NCBI GenBank assembly: GCA_023150555.1
Contig: JAKLKQ010000041.1
Coordinates: 1-60,057 of the forward strand
Origin: Planctomycetota bacterium
Lineage (GTDB): Bacteria; Planctomycetota; SZUA-567; H5-PLA8
Length of the DNA: 60,057 nucleotides
Reading direction: 5' to 3'
The position numbers were made by a program, and so were the translations under genes. This document shows, in pieces, positions 18,476 to 27,587 of this stretch. Position 1 is the first letter of the stretch. Each line of letters starts with the position of its first letter. Below the pieces are notes generated by a model. The model saw only the letters and a list, made by a program, of their open reading frames with translations. It did not search any database and had not been told where the DNA came from.

Positions 18476-20749
18476 ATGGCTATGCTCCTGACCCTCGCCG
18501 TCACGCCCTACGCCGCCGAGCCCCAAGGCGAACCCGTCTTCGGGTTCGAGCCCTTCGTCCCCACGTGGCTTCTGGCGCTGCTGGCCGTGGCCGTCGTGGC
18601 CGGCGCGGTGCGCAGCTACGCGCGCAGCACGCGCCCGCTGACCTGGCTGCGGCGCCTGGCGCTGTGGTTCCTGCGCGCCTGCGCGGCCTTCGTGGTGCTG
18701 GCGTGCCTGGCCTGCCCGGTGCTGGTGCATGCGACCGTCTACCGAGAGAAGGGCCTCTGCTTCCTCGTCCTGGACCGCTCCAGCTCGATGACCCTCACCG
18801 ACGCGCCGAAGAACCGTTCGCGCTGGGCTCACGCAGGCTCGCTGTTCGCGCAGCAACAGGAAGCGCTGGCCGAGCTGGGCCGGCGCTTCGAGGTCCGCCG
18901 CCTGCTCTTCGACGCGCGGCCCGCCGAGACCGAGCGCCTGCCGGGTGAAGGCAGCGCGGACGATTCGAACGTCCGGCCCGACGGCCGCGCCACGGACCTG
19001 ACGGCGCTCTTCGAGCGCCTCGACCGCGAGGCCGCCGGTTCGGATTGCGCCGGCGCGCTGCTGATCAGCGACGGGCGGCACAACACCAGCAGCGATCCCG
19101 TCGCCGCCGTGCAGCGCCTGCGCGGCATCGGGCTGCCGCTTTTCGCCGTCGGTGTCGGGCAGGAGGAGACGCCCGCCGACTTCCGCGACGTGCAGGTGAA
19201 GGTGCTGGAAGTGCCCGAACGCGCCTACGTGGGAGGCCACGTCTCGATCGTGGTCGAACTGGAGAGCACCTTGCCGCAGCCCGCCGTCGTGCCGCTGACG
19301 GTCACCGTCAACGACCAGGAGATCCTTTCGCGCAAGCTGCAGCTGCCGGCGGGCACCGAGACGCAGCGCATCGAGGTGCCGTACACGCCGAAGGAGCTGG
19401 GCATGCAGCGCGTCGTCGCGCGCGCCGGCAGCGTAGCGAAAGAAGCCAACATCAACAACAACGTACGCTCGGCCTTCCTGCGCGTCTTCCGCTCGCGGCT
19501 GGGCGTCTGGTACGTCGAAGGCGCCATCCGCAAGGAATTCGGCGCGATCCGCTCGGCGCTCGAGTCCGCACCCAACGTAAAGCTCGTCGCGATCAACGCC
19601 ATCGGCCTGGGCGACCAGGTCCGCAGCGACCTGCTGCCCGAGACCGACGCCGCCTGGCAGGACCTGCGCCTGGTGATCCTGGGCGACTTCCCGGCCAAGC
19701 GTTTTCCGCGCAAGCAGCTCGAACGCCTCGCGCAGTTCGTCGCCGACGGCGGCTCCGTGCTGATGATCGGCGGCATCGAGAACTACGGGCCCGGCGGCTG
19801 GCACCTGACGCCGTTGTCCGACGTCCTGCCCGTCGAGATGGGCTGGGACGACCAGGCCGTCCAGGGGCCCCTGAAGATCTATCCCACGCCCGAAAGCGTG
19901 GGCCACCCGGCACTGCGCCTGGCCGAAGACCTCGCCGAGTCCGCCGCCGTGTGGCGGCGCCTGCCCGAACTGCCCGGCGTCAACGGTGTGAAGGGCGTCA
20001 AGCCTGCCGCGCGCAAGCTGCTCAACGCGGGGCTGTACCCCCTGCTGGTCGTGCAGGAATACGGCAAGGGCCGCAGCGGCGTCTTCACCGGCGACGCGAC
20101 GTGGAAGTGGGCGCTGAAGGCCGGCGAAAGCGAGATGCTGAAGCACTTCTGGCGCAGCCTCGCCGTCTGGCTGACGCGCAGCGACTACCGCTCCGCCGAC
20201 AAGGTCGTCTTCGTCGAGACCGACCGCCTGCAATACCTGCTCGGCGACGAGGTGAACCTCAACGCCGTCGTGCAGGAGACCGACGACGCCAAGGGCCGCC
20301 TCGCCGACGCACGCGTGATGGCATCACTGGCACTGCAGAACGGCGCGCGCCGCACCTGGGAACTGGGCCGCGGGCAGGGCACCTTCGCCTCGCGCAACGT
20401 CCCGCCCAACCCGGGCACCTACACCTTCACCGTGCAGGCGATCACGCCCGGCGGCGAGGAACTGGGCAAGGACAGCGTCAGCTTCCAGGTCGACGTGCCG
20501 GACGTGGAGAACGAGAACCCCAAGGCCAACCTTCGCCTGCTGCAGCGTCTTGCGGGCGCTTCGGGCGGGACGTACTTCGACGCGGAGCACGGCGGACAGG
20601 CCTTCGAGCAGCTCCTGCAGCGCCAGGCCGGCTACGAGAAGACCGTGCGGTCTTCGTCGCCGCTGTGGAACCACTGGTCTCTGTTCCTGGTCTTCGTCGC
20701 GCTGCTGACCGCCGAATGGGCCCTGCGCAAGCGCTGGGGCTTGGTGTAG
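18476..20749 (+). CDS. Large membrane protein with VWA domain and glutamine-amidotransferase-like domain
   Basis: 757 residues. Two N-terminal membrane segments (TWLLALLAVAVVAGAVRS and FLRACAAFVVLACLACPVLV) precede a von Willebrand A-like domain whose metal-site motif reads VLDRSSSMTLTD, with LLISDGRHNTSS and LFAVGVG further on. An immunoglobulin-like segment and a class I amidotransferase-like fold follow (LVILGDFPAKRFPRKQLERL, FVADGGSVLMIGG). The last segment (WSLFLVFVALLTAEWALRKR) is a C-terminal anchor. Such proteins usually sit in MoxR-ATPase/VWA clusters of planctomycetes; here no MoxR gene is adjacent. The true start could be the next ATG at 18482, as neither has a strong ribosome site. 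Confidence 0.85.
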   Translation: MAMLLTLAVTPYAAEPQGEPVFGFEPFVPTWLLALLAVAVVAGAVRSYARSTRPLTWLRRLALWFLRACAAFVVLACLACPVLVHATVYREKGLCFLVLDRSSSMTLTDAPKNRSRWAHAGSLFAQQQEALAELGRRFEVRRLLFDARPAETERLPGEGSADDSNVRPDGRATDLTALFERLDREAAGSDCAGALLISDGRHNTSSDPVAAVQRLRGIGLPLFAVGVGQEETPADFRDVQVKVLEVPERAYVGGHVSIVVELESTLPQPAVVPLTVTVNDQEILSRKLQLPAGTETQRIEVPYTPKELGMQRVVARAGSVAKEANINNNVRSAFLRVFRSRLGVWYVEGAIRKEFGAIRSALESAPNVKLVAINAIGLGDQVRSDLLPETDAAWQDLRLVILGDFPAKRFPRKQLERLAQFVADGGSVLMIGGIENYGPGGWHLTPLSDVLPVEMGWDDQAVQGPLKIYPTPESVGHPALRLAEDLAESAAVWRRLPELPGVNGVKGVKPAARKLLNAGLYPLLVVQEYGKGRSGVFTGDATWKWALKAGESEMLKHFWRSLAVWLTRSDYRSADKVVFVETDRLQYLLGDEVNLNAVVQETDDAKGRLADARVMASLALQNGARRTWELGRGQGTFASRNVPPNPGTYTFTVQAITPGGEELGKDSVSFQVDVPDVENENPKANLRLLQRLAGASGGTYFDAEHGGQAFEQLLQRQAGYEKTVRSSSPLWNHWSLFLVFVALLTAEWALRKRWGLV

Positions 20750-20756
20750 CGGCAGC

Positions 20757-21626
20757 CTATTCGCTGCTTTCCGATTTCCTCGCTTCCGCGCCGCGGCGCT
20801 GCATCAGGTGCTCGCCCTCGGCGGCCAGGATGCCCTGCCCTACGGCGATGAACTCTTCCTCGGTCGCCGGATGGACCTCCTTCTGGAAGTCGGCGTACAG
20901 TTTCGCGAGGAACTCGACGGCCTTGCCGCCGGCCTTCGTCGTCGCGGCGCGCGCAACCATCCAGCCGGTGGCCTCCGGCGCGAGCACGAAGCTGGTCACC
21001 ACCACCGCCACGATCGTGCCGGCGACGACCGCCTCGAGCTTGTGCTTGCCGGTCCAGATCCAGACGCGCTCGGCCTCGTCGCGCGTGACCTCCCAGCCCG
21101 CCGGCAGCGCCGTGCGCGTCCAGGCGACGCCATCGTCCATCTTCACCTGCACCCACAGGTACGCTTGGCCGCTCTTCTCCTTCGTCAGCATCCACGCCGA
21201 GCCGGCCGTGTCGCCGGCCCACGCGCCGCCTTCGGCGGCCTGCGCGCGGATCCACGCCCAACCGTCGGCGCTCTTGTCCTTCGACCAAAGCCAAACGGCC
21301 TCGCCGGCGGCCAGCGCGGCGTCCTTGCCCTCGGCGGACTTCTCGGTGGCGATCACCAGGCCCTCGCCGGCCTTGCCTTTCACATAGGTCCACGCCCCGG
21401 TGGCGCCGTCCCGCGTGGCCGTCCACAGCGCCGCGTGCCAGGGTTCGGCGCCTTCGCCGGAGGAATCGGCAGGTTCCGCTGACTCGGCCGTCTTGGCGGA
21501 CTCGGGAGGTTCCGGCGCTTCGGCGGTCTTCTCGGCCTTCTCGGTCCGGCCGCAGCCGGCCGCGCAAAGCAAAGGAAGAAGTAGAAGCCCCGACCATTCG
21601 GGCCACAAGGAATTCGCTCGGATCAT
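20757..21626 (-). CDS. Lipoprotein made of 11-residue Trp-rich repeats
   Basis: 289 residues from ATG 21624-21626 with GGGAGGATCC before it. Signal peptide and lipobox (LLLLPLLCAAGC) lead into an acidic linker (EKTAEAPEPPESAKTAESAE). Then twelve consecutive units of exactly 11 residues can be cut without gaps: WTATRDGATGA, WTYVKGKAGEG, LVIATEKSAEG, KDAALAAGEAV, WLWSKDKSADG, WAWIRAQAAEG, GAWAGDTAGSA, WMLTKEKSGQA, YLWVQVKMDDG, VAWTRTALPAG, WEVTRDEAERV, WIWTGKHKLEA. Aromatic residues open most units, Lys/Arg sits in the middle, and Gly often closes them. A hydrophobic segment (VVAGTIVAVVVTSFVLAP) and a charged helical tail follow. Eleven-residue periodicity is known in LEA proteins, synucleins and apolipoproteins that form amphipathic helices on membranes. 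The family itself is not recognised. Confidence 0.8.
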   Translation of the reverse strand: MIRANSLWPEWSGLLLLPLLCAAGCGRTEKAEKTAEAPEPPESAKTAESAEPADSSGEGAEPWHAALWTATRDGATGAWTYVKGKAGEGLVIATEKSAEGKDAALAAGEAVWLWSKDKSADGWAWIRAQAAEGGAWAGDTAGSAWMLTKEKSGQAYLWVQVKMDDGVAWTRTALPAGWEVTRDEAERVWIWTGKHKLEAVVAGTIVAVVVTSFVLAPEATGWMVARAATTKAGGKAVEFLAKLYADFQKEVHPATEEEFIAVGQGILAAEGEHLMQRRGAEARKSESSE

Positions 21627-21688
21627 GGATCCTCCCGTTGGTCGGTAGTTACGCCTGCGAGGCGGCGCCTTTCGGAAAAACGCGCGCC

Positions 21689-23062
21689 TCAGCGGTTCCA
21701 TTTCCCTTCCGTGAAGCGGTCCTTCATGCGCCCGGCCAGGTCCTTGGCGAGATCCTTCCTGTCCGGCGCGAGGTTCACGCGTTCGCCGGGGTCTTCCTGC
21801 AGGTCGTAGAGTTCCGCGAGGTCGTTGCGGTGCTCGACATACTTGTATCGTGCAGTGCGGATCAGCCGAAACTTGTCGATCTCGCTGATGCAGTCTTCGC
21901 GATGTGATTCGCTTTCGCCGCGCAGCACGGCGCCGAAGCTTTTCGCGTCGATGTCCGCCTGCGGCGGCAACCCGGCCCACTCGCAGACCGTGGCGTTGGC
22001 ATCGATCAGTTCCACCGGGGCGCCGCAGACGCGATTCTTTCCGCGGACCCCCGGCCCGGCGGCGATCAGCGGCACGCGCAGCGCCGGCTCGTAGGGCACG
22101 GACTTCGTGTACAGGCCCAGGTCGCCAAGCATCTCGCCGTGGTCGGAGGAATAGATCACCAGCGTGTTCTCCAGCATCCCGCGGCGCTTTACGGCGTCGA
22201 GGATGCGCCCGATCCACGTGTCGATGTGCTCGATCGCCGCCGCGTACTGGCGCCGGACTCTGACGACGTCCTCGGGCGTATGCGGGTACTTCGTGCGCTT
22301 CTCGACGATCCAGGCGGGCTTACCGGTGTCGTCCTTCGGCACGGGCGCGGGCACCTTCGCGTCGCGATAGCGTTTGGCGTATTCGGCCGGCGGGTCGAAC
22401 GGGTCGTGCGGGCCCGGGAAGCTGACGAAGAGGTGCCAGGGGTACTCGTCGTCGGCCTTCTCGATCCACTCCACCGCGCGCCGCCCCACGTATTCTTCCG
22501 CGTGGTCTTCGGCTGAGAGCACGCTGTCGTGCGCGGACCACGCCCAACCTTCCTTGCCGCGGCGCCGGTAGTCCTCGCGGAAGCCCGCGTACAGGCCCTT
22601 CTCCTGCAGGTAGAAGCCGTACGGCCCGTTGGGCGCGTCGCTGTTGCCGGCGTGCATCTTGCCTTCGATCTCCACGGGCCGCGTGAAGCCCCAGCCGAAG
22701 GTGCAGGGCCGGTCGCCGGTGCGGCCGTTGTATTTTTCGGGCTTTGCGAGATCCAGCTTGCCGGCGCAACCGACGTGGTAGCCGGCATCGCGCAGGCGCT
22801 GGTAGTACGTCGTCGCGTGCCGCGGCAGATAGGACTCGTTGTTCGTGCAGCCGACGCGGCCGGGCTGCAGGCCTGTGGCGAGCGCGACGCGCGACGGCAC
22901 GCACACCGGCGCGTTGACGCAGCACTGCGTAAAGCGCACGCCGCGCGCGGCCAGCGCATCGATGTTCGGCGTACGGAGAAAGTCCGCGCCCGCGCAGCCC
23001 AGCCAGTCGTGGCGGTGCTGGTCGTCCATCAGAAATAGGATGTTCGGCGGACGGTCGGCCAT
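21689..23062 (-). CDS. Sulfatase (arylsulfatase/alkaline-phosphatase superfamily)
   Basis: 457 residues; AAGGAGGCGTAG precedes the ATG. NILFLMDDQHRHDWLGC carries the metal-binding aspartates (Asp13, Asp14), and VCVPSRVALATG is the CxPSR motif whose Cys54 is converted to formylglycine. The lower metal site appears as YSSDHGEMLGDLGLYTKSVP. The C-terminal part (YDLQEDPGERVNLA) is typical of type I sulfatases. It should hydrolyse sulfate esters, probably of sulfated polysaccharides. No signal peptide is visible, unlike most planctomycete sulfatases, so either it acts in the cytoplasm or the true start is elsewhere; the ribosome site argues for the start given. Confidence 0.95.
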   Translation of the reverse strand: MADRPPNILFLMDDQHRHDWLGCAGADFLRTPNIDALAARGVRFTQCCVNAPVCVPSRVALATGLQPGRVGCTNNESYLPRHATTYYQRLRDAGYHVGCAGKLDLAKPEKYNGRTGDRPCTFGWGFTRPVEIEGKMHAGNSDAPNGPYGFYLQEKGLYAGFREDYRRRGKEGWAWSAHDSVLSAEDHAEEYVGRRAVEWIEKADDEYPWHLFVSFPGPHDPFDPPAEYAKRYRDAKVPAPVPKDDTGKPAWIVEKRTKYPHTPEDVVRVRRQYAAAIEHIDTWIGRILDAVKRRGMLENTLVIYSSDHGEMLGDLGLYTKSVPYEPALRVPLIAAGPGVRGKNRVCGAPVELIDANATVCEWAGLPPQADIDAKSFGAVLRGESESHREDCISEIDKFRLIRTARYKYVEHRNDLAELYDLQEDPGERVNLAPDRKDLAKDLAGRMKDRFTEGKWNR

Positions 23063-23088
23063 CTACGCCTCCTTATATAAGGGAACGC

Positions 23089-23523
23089 TTACGCTTCGGA
23101 CTTCGCGGCCGGCATGCGCCATACGGCCAGGGCCAGGCAGAGCCACCCGATCATCAGCACGGTGCCGCCGATGGGCGTGACGAAGACCAGCCAGCGCGTC
23201 TCGGTCAGGCACCATGCGTAGAGGCTGCCGCTGAAACCCGCGATGCCCGCGACGAAGCACCACCCAGCCGCCTGCGCCGCCGTGCGCCCGCGCGCGCCGG
23301 GTGCGATGCGCGAGAGCACCCACGCGGCGCCGATCAACGCCAGCGCGTGGTACGTGTGGTAGCGTGAGGCGGTTTCCCAGTTCTTGAGCAGCTTCTCCGC
23401 GCGCTCGGGTTCGGCCTCGTACTGCTGCTGGAAGCGCTTCTCGAGTCCGTGCGCGCCCATGGCGCCGGCGCCGACGGCCGCAAATCCCAGAAGGGCAGCA
23501 AGAAGCAGGAACGTCTTGACCAT
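23089..23523 (-). CDS. DUF423 family membrane protein
   Basis: 144 residues, four hydrophobic segments. The N-terminus VKTFLLLAALLGFAAVGAGA followed by MGAHGLEKRF is the family signature (GAxGAHGL), with the usual YHTYHALALIGAAWV and YAWCLTETRWLVFVTPIGGT. Function of the family is unknown. GAGGATCGAC precedes the ATG. It lies upstream of the sulfatase on the same strand with 26 bases between, so the two may share a transcript. Confidence 0.93.
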   Translation of the reverse strand: MVKTFLLLAALLGFAAVGAGAMGAHGLEKRFQQQYEAEPERAEKLLKNWETASRYHTYHALALIGAAWVLSRIAPGARGRTAAQAAGWCFVAGIAGFSGSLYAWCLTETRWLVFVTPIGGTVLMIGWLCLALAVWRMPAAKSEA

Positions 23524-23575
23524 GTCGATCCTCGATGGGGGACGCCACGAGTATAAGAGACGGCGACGGGAACGG

Positions 23576-24370
23576 CTACTTGGCGTTGAGCCACGCCTCG
23601 CGTTCGGCCTGCAGGCGCTTCAGGGTGCCTTCGCGTAAGTCGATGTCGAAGTCGCCCGCCGGGCGGCGGTCGAACTTCTCCGGCGCGATGATGCACGAGA
23701 TCTGCTTGCCGAAGCCGATGGTCGGATGCAGGTAGAAGCTCGTCGTCGCGTGCCGCACCTGCACCTCGCGGTCGCCCTCGCAAGCGCGCGCGAGCTGAAA
23801 GTACGCTTGGCCCGGCAGGCTTGCGGTCTCGCCGCCGGCTTTTGCCACCGCCTTCGCGTCGTGCTTTGCTATGGCCGCTTCGAGCGCCGCCTTCGCCTCG
23901 GCGCGCAGCTTCAGGTCCAGGTAGCGGCTGGCCAGCGCCGTAGCGGCGGCCAGATCGCCGGGTTCGGCCTTGAGGCGCTCGGCCAGACGCGTGCCGGGAT
24001 TCTGGAACTTCGCGCGCACTTCGTCGGGCACCGCACGAACCGGCACGTCCGGCTTGATGAGTTCCTCCAAGTTCGCCTTGGCCAACGCGGCGGCGTCGAC
24101 GTGGAGCCGGCCCTCGACGACGGCGTGCTTGGTCAGGCTCAGGCGCAGCGGGATGCAGACGGTCCCGCGGCAGAGCGTCAGCAGTTCGCCGTCGCTGACG
24201 AGCTTGGCCTCGTAACCAATCGACTTCGCGGCGTCCTTCGCGTTCACCAGCAGCGCGTCGCCGTCGCGTTGAGCCTCGAAGGTTCCACCGGCGGGCGCAT
24301 CGGCCGCCGAGACGCGAAACACCGTCAAGCCGAGCGCGAGGACCAGCAGGGCAAGCAGCAGGTTGGCCAT
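23576..24370 (-). CDS. Secreted protein with copper-amine-oxidase-N-like domain
   Basis: 264 residues from ATG 24368-24370, preceded by CGGAGAACGCC. A signal peptide (LLLALLVLALGLTVFRVSAA) is followed by a region resembling the N-terminal copper amine oxidase-like fold (LLVNAKDAAKSIGYEAKLVS, LLTLCRGTVCIPLRLS, RLHVDAAALAKANL), a stress-bearing module found in many secreted proteins. The C-terminal half is helical and TPR-like (LAAATALASRYLDLKLRAEA). It is upstream of DUF423 on the same strand. A periplasmic location is inferred; activity unknown. Confidence 0.7.
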   Translation of the reverse strand: MANLLLALLVLALGLTVFRVSAADAPAGGTFEAQRDGDALLVNAKDAAKSIGYEAKLVSDGELLTLCRGTVCIPLRLSLTKHAVVEGRLHVDAAALAKANLEELIKPDVPVRAVPDEVRAKFQNPGTRLAERLKAEPGDLAAATALASRYLDLKLRAEAKAALEAAIAKHDAKAVAKAGGETASLPGQAYFQLARACEGDREVQVRHATTSFYLHPTIGFGKQISCIIAPEKFDRRPAGDFDIDLREGTLKRLQAEREAWLNAK

Positions 24371-24441
24371 GGCGTTCTCCGTACGCGCATGCAGGCACCT
24401 GCATCGTACCCGTACAGAGAATCCGAAGTAACCTGGCGCCT

Positions 24442-25269
24442 TTACCTCTTGGCCGAAGCCGTCAGGTGCGGCACCAGCGAGCTGGGATCGACCTCCTGGT
24501 CCGCGCGCTGGTAGCGGTAGTCCAGCGAAAGCCGGATGCGGTCGGGCGAGCGGTTCGGCAGCGCGCCGTGGATCGTATAGCTGTGGAAGAGCACCACGTC
24601 GCCGGCGCGGTAGTCGGTGCTCAGCCAGCGGTAGGGCATCCCGCGCGTCGCGATGCCGTTGCCGCCGGCGCCGACGGCGGGCACGTGCTTGATGAAGCCC
24701 TGGCGGTGCGAGCCTTCCAGCACGCAGATGCCGCCCAGTTCGCTCGGGCAGTCGCCGCAGGGAATCCACGTGGTGAAGGTCTCGGGCGTGCCGCGGATGT
24801 AATGGAAGTCCTGGTGCGCCTGTGTGGTGTTGTTCACGTCGCCGGGCCAGCTGACGCGCGCGATGTTGCGCGGATGCGCGAGCACCTCGCCGCCCAGCAG
24901 GTCGCCGAAGAGCGCCATGATTTCCGGCGAGTGCGAGAAGTCGTTGAAGACCGCCGTCGCCTGCAGCTTGCGGTACATGGGCATGTACTCGCGGTGGTTG
25001 TCCGGAAACGGCCCGCCGCGGTAGATGCCGTCCATCAACGGGGCCTGCGGATCGAGGAATCCGTGCTCGCGGCACAGCTCCAGGATCGTGCGTCGCAGCT
25101 CAAGCAGCTGCGCCTTGTTCACCAGGCCGCGGAAGAACAGATAGCCGGAAGCGTCCAGGCGCCGCCGCAGTTCGGCGGGGTCGTGGCGCGCGTCGTTGGA
25201 TTCGGCAAACGCGCCGTTCACTTCGATGGTCTCGTTCAATCTAGGTTTCTCCTGTGTGCCGGCGGGCAT
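24442..25269 (-). CDS. Phytanoyl-CoA dioxygenase-family Fe(II)/2-oxoglutarate oxygenase
   Basis: 275 residues from ATG 25267-25269, selected over an upstream frame extension because AAGGAGACCGAC precedes it. The iron site HxD is in AHQDFHYIRGTPETF, and the distal His is in FHSYTIHGALPNRS, followed by the 2-oxoglutarate-binding Arg of RIRLSLDYRY. WIPCGDCPSELGGICVLEGS is the family-typical central strand. It should hydroxylate a small organic substrate, unknown here. It is divergently transcribed from the AraC regulator with 159 bases between, which makes regulation by that AraC protein likely. Confidence 0.93.
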   Translation of the reverse strand: MPAGTQEKPRLNETIEVNGAFAESNDARHDPAELRRRLDASGYLFFRGLVNKAQLLELRRTILELCREHGFLDPQAPLMDGIYRGGPFPDNHREYMPMYRKLQATAVFNDFSHSPEIMALFGDLLGGEVLAHPRNIARVSWPGDVNNTTQAHQDFHYIRGTPETFTTWIPCGDCPSELGGICVLEGSHRQGFIKHVPAVGAGGNGIATRGMPYRWLSTDYRAGDVVLFHSYTIHGALPNRSPDRIRLSLDYRYQRADQEVDPSSLVPHLTASAKR

Positions 25270-25428
25270 GTCGGTCTCCTTGTCCGATTCGATCCAACCG
25301 TCGTGCGCAACGGCCTCTCCTGGCCGCCGCATGCCCCATGATCTACGCCATTGGCGCACCGAAATGAATGGACGGCGAGCCAACTTTTTGTATTATTCGG
25401 CAATCCCCGGCAGGGAGAACCCTCGCGT

Positions 25429-26352
25429 ATGCCGAAATCCAGCCGCCGCCCCCCGCTCTTCGACGCGCTGGCCACGCCGCCGCGCGTGAGCTTGGCCAAC
25501 TACTATCCCTTCGGCGCCGGGCAGACCGTGGGCCCGCAGTGGAGCGCCAGCAACCTTTTCCTGCCCGTCACGCACGGGTGCGGGCACGTGAGCGTGGGGC
25601 CCCAACGCTTCGCGCTGCGCGCCGGGCAGATCCTGCACGTCCCCTGGGCCGCGCCGATCCGCTACGAAGCCGACGCGCACGAGCCCTTCGTCGTGATCGG
25701 CGTGCACCTGGAGTACCGCGCGTGGGACGCGGCCGTCACACAGTGGCACCTGTCCTCGCAAAAAGCCGACCCGCGCCGCACGGCGATGGAACCGCCGCCG
25801 GGCCCGCAGCCGTTCAGCGAACCGTTCGTGATCGAGCCGCCGCCCGACGCGCCCCTGTTCGACCTCGCCACGGCCATCGCCAACGCCTACGAGACGACCG
25901 AGGAGCCCGCCTATCCGCCCGCCACCCGCGAGGCACGCCTGCGCGGCCTGGCGCTGGCGTTCCTGGTCGAATTCCGGCGCGCCGAAGCCCAGGGCCTGCC
26001 CGCGGCGCGCGGCCCGCGCATCCACCCCCAGGCGGGGCTGGTCGCGGAGATGGTCAGCTGGATGCGGTTGAGTTACGCGCGGCCGGTCAAGCGCGCCGAA
26101 CTGGCCAGGCGCGCCGGCGTCAGCGAGTCGAGCCTCGCGGCGGCCTTCCGCTCCGTCACCGGGCGCGCACCGATGGACTACCTGATCGAGCTGCGTCTGG
26201 CGCACGCGCGGCGGCTTCTGCGCACCGGGCGCCTGCGCGTGAGTGAGATCGCCGAACGCGTCGGCGTGCCGGACTTCTACTACTTCTCGAAGCTCTTCAA
26301 GCGCCGCGTCGGCTGCGGGCCGCTTGCCTACCGCAAGCGCCTGCGCCTGTGA
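25429..26352 (+). CDS. AraC-family transcriptional regulator
   Basis: 307 residues from ATG 25429 (MPKSSRRPPLF), chosen because GGGAG lies about 13 bases upstream and the earlier in-frame ATG (25351) lacks one. The N-terminal half is a cupin-like ligand domain (FLPVTHGCGHVSVGPQRFAL, AGQILHVPWAAPIRY). The C-terminal ~100 residues hold the double helix-turn-helix: RAELARRAGVSESSLAAAFR and VSEIAERVGVPDFYYFSKLF followed by KRRVGCGPLAYRK. It probably controls the divergent dioxygenase and perhaps the downstream oxidoreductase. Confidence 0.93.
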   Translation: MPKSSRRPPLFDALATPPRVSLANYYPFGAGQTVGPQWSASNLFLPVTHGCGHVSVGPQRFALRAGQILHVPWAAPIRYEADAHEPFVVIGVHLEYRAWDAAVTQWHLSSQKADPRRTAMEPPPGPQPFSEPFVIEPPPDAPLFDLATAIANAYETTEEPAYPPATREARLRGLALAFLVEFRRAEAQGLPAARGPRIHPQAGLVAEMVSWMRLSYARPVKRAELARRAGVSESSLAAAFRSVTGRAPMDYLIELRLAHARRLLRTGRLRVSEIAERVGVPDFYYFSKLFKRRVGCGPLAYRKRLRL

Positions 26353-26417
26353 TGGCACGTGGCGCGCCTTCCCGCCCGGAGTAGGATGGAAACACCCTCA
26401 TTCAGGAGCGTTCTCCC

Positions 26418-27587
26418 ATGGCGGACGACCTTCGCATCGGCGTCATCGGCGCCGGCGGGCGCGGCAGGCTGGCCGACCACGCGCACAAGCCCGGCCAGGG
26501 CGCGCGGCTGGTTGCCGGCGCCGACCAGAGCCCCCAGGTGCTGCGCTCCTTCAAGGAGAAGTACGGGCCCGACGTCTTCGTCACGGCCGATTACCGCGAA
26601 CTGCTGGCGCGCAAGGACATCGACGCCGTCTTCGTCGCCACGCCGGACTTCCTGCACGAGGAACACGCGGTCGCGGCGCTGTCCGCCGGCAAGGCCGTGT
26701 ACCTCGAGAAGCCCATGGCCATCACCATCGAAGGCTGCGACGCGATCCTGCGTGCGGCGAAGCAAAGCGGCGCTCGCCTGTACCTCGGCCACAACATGCG
26801 CCACATGCCCTTCACGCGGAAGATGAAGGAGCTGATCGACGGCGGGGCCATCGGCGAGGTCACCGCGGGATGGTGCCGCCACTTCATCGCCTACGGCGGC
26901 GACGCGTACTTCAAGGACTGGCACGCCGACCGCCGCACCGCAACCAGCCTGCTTCTGCAGAAGGGCGCGCACGACATTGACATCCTGCATTGGCTCTGCG
27001 GCGGGCGCAGCGTCACCGTACACGCCATGGGCGCGCTGACCGTCTACGGCCGCATCACCGACCGCCATCCGCCCGAAGAACGCGGCGACGCGTCGTGGCA
27101 CCTGGAAAACTGGCCGCCGCTGAGCCAGAAGGGCCTGAACCCGGTCGTTGACGTCGAGGACCTGAGCATGATGCAGATGCGCCTCGACAACGGCGCCTTC
27201 TGCAGCTACCAGCAGTGCCACTACACGCCCGACGCCTGGCGCAACTACACCATCATCGGCACCGAAGGCCGCATCGAGAACTTCGGCGACCACAAGGCCG
27301 GCGCCGTGGTGCGCCTGTGGAACAAGCGCACGTCCTACAACCCCGACGGCGACGAGCAGTTCAAGGTCGAGATCCCCGCCGGCGGCCACGGCGGCGCCGA
27401 CCCGCGCATCGTCGACGAGTTCCTGCGCTTCGTACGCGAGGGCGGGCGCACCGAGACCAGCCCGCTGGCAGCGCGCGACAGCGTCGCCGCCGGCGTGCTG
27501 GCCGCCCACAGCCTGCGCAACGGCGGCATCCCCGTCGACGTCCCCGCCGTCGATCCCGAAGTGGCCGCGCACTTCGAAATGGCTTGA
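26418..27587 (+). CDS. Gfo/Idh/MocA-family NAD(P)-dependent oxidoreductase
   Basis: 389 residues; AGGAGCGTTCTCCC precedes ATG. The N-terminal Rossmann segment is LRIGVIGAGGRGRLADHAHK, and the family EKP motif is in VYLEKPMAITIEGCD. The His-containing stretch LLLQKGAHDIDILHWLCGGR carries the usual catalytic DxxxH-type residues of the C-terminal alpha/beta domain. These enzymes oxidise or reduce sugar hydroxyls. The substrate is unknown. The stop is immediately followed by the ATG of the next gene, indicating one transcript. Confidence 0.93.
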   Translation: MADDLRIGVIGAGGRGRLADHAHKPGQGARLVAGADQSPQVLRSFKEKYGPDVFVTADYRELLARKDIDAVFVATPDFLHEEHAVAALSAGKAVYLEKPMAITIEGCDAILRAAKQSGARLYLGHNMRHMPFTRKMKELIDGGAIGEVTAGWCRHFIAYGGDAYFKDWHADRRTATSLLLQKGAHDIDILHWLCGGRSVTVHAMGALTVYGRITDRHPPEERGDASWHLENWPPLSQKGLNPVVDVEDLSMMQMRLDNGAFCSYQQCHYTPDAWRNYTIIGTEGRIENFGDHKAGAVVRLWNKRTSYNPDGDEQFKVEIPAGGHGGADPRIVDEFLRFVREGGRTETSPLAARDSVAAGVLAAHSLRNGGIPVDVPAVDPEVAAHFEMA

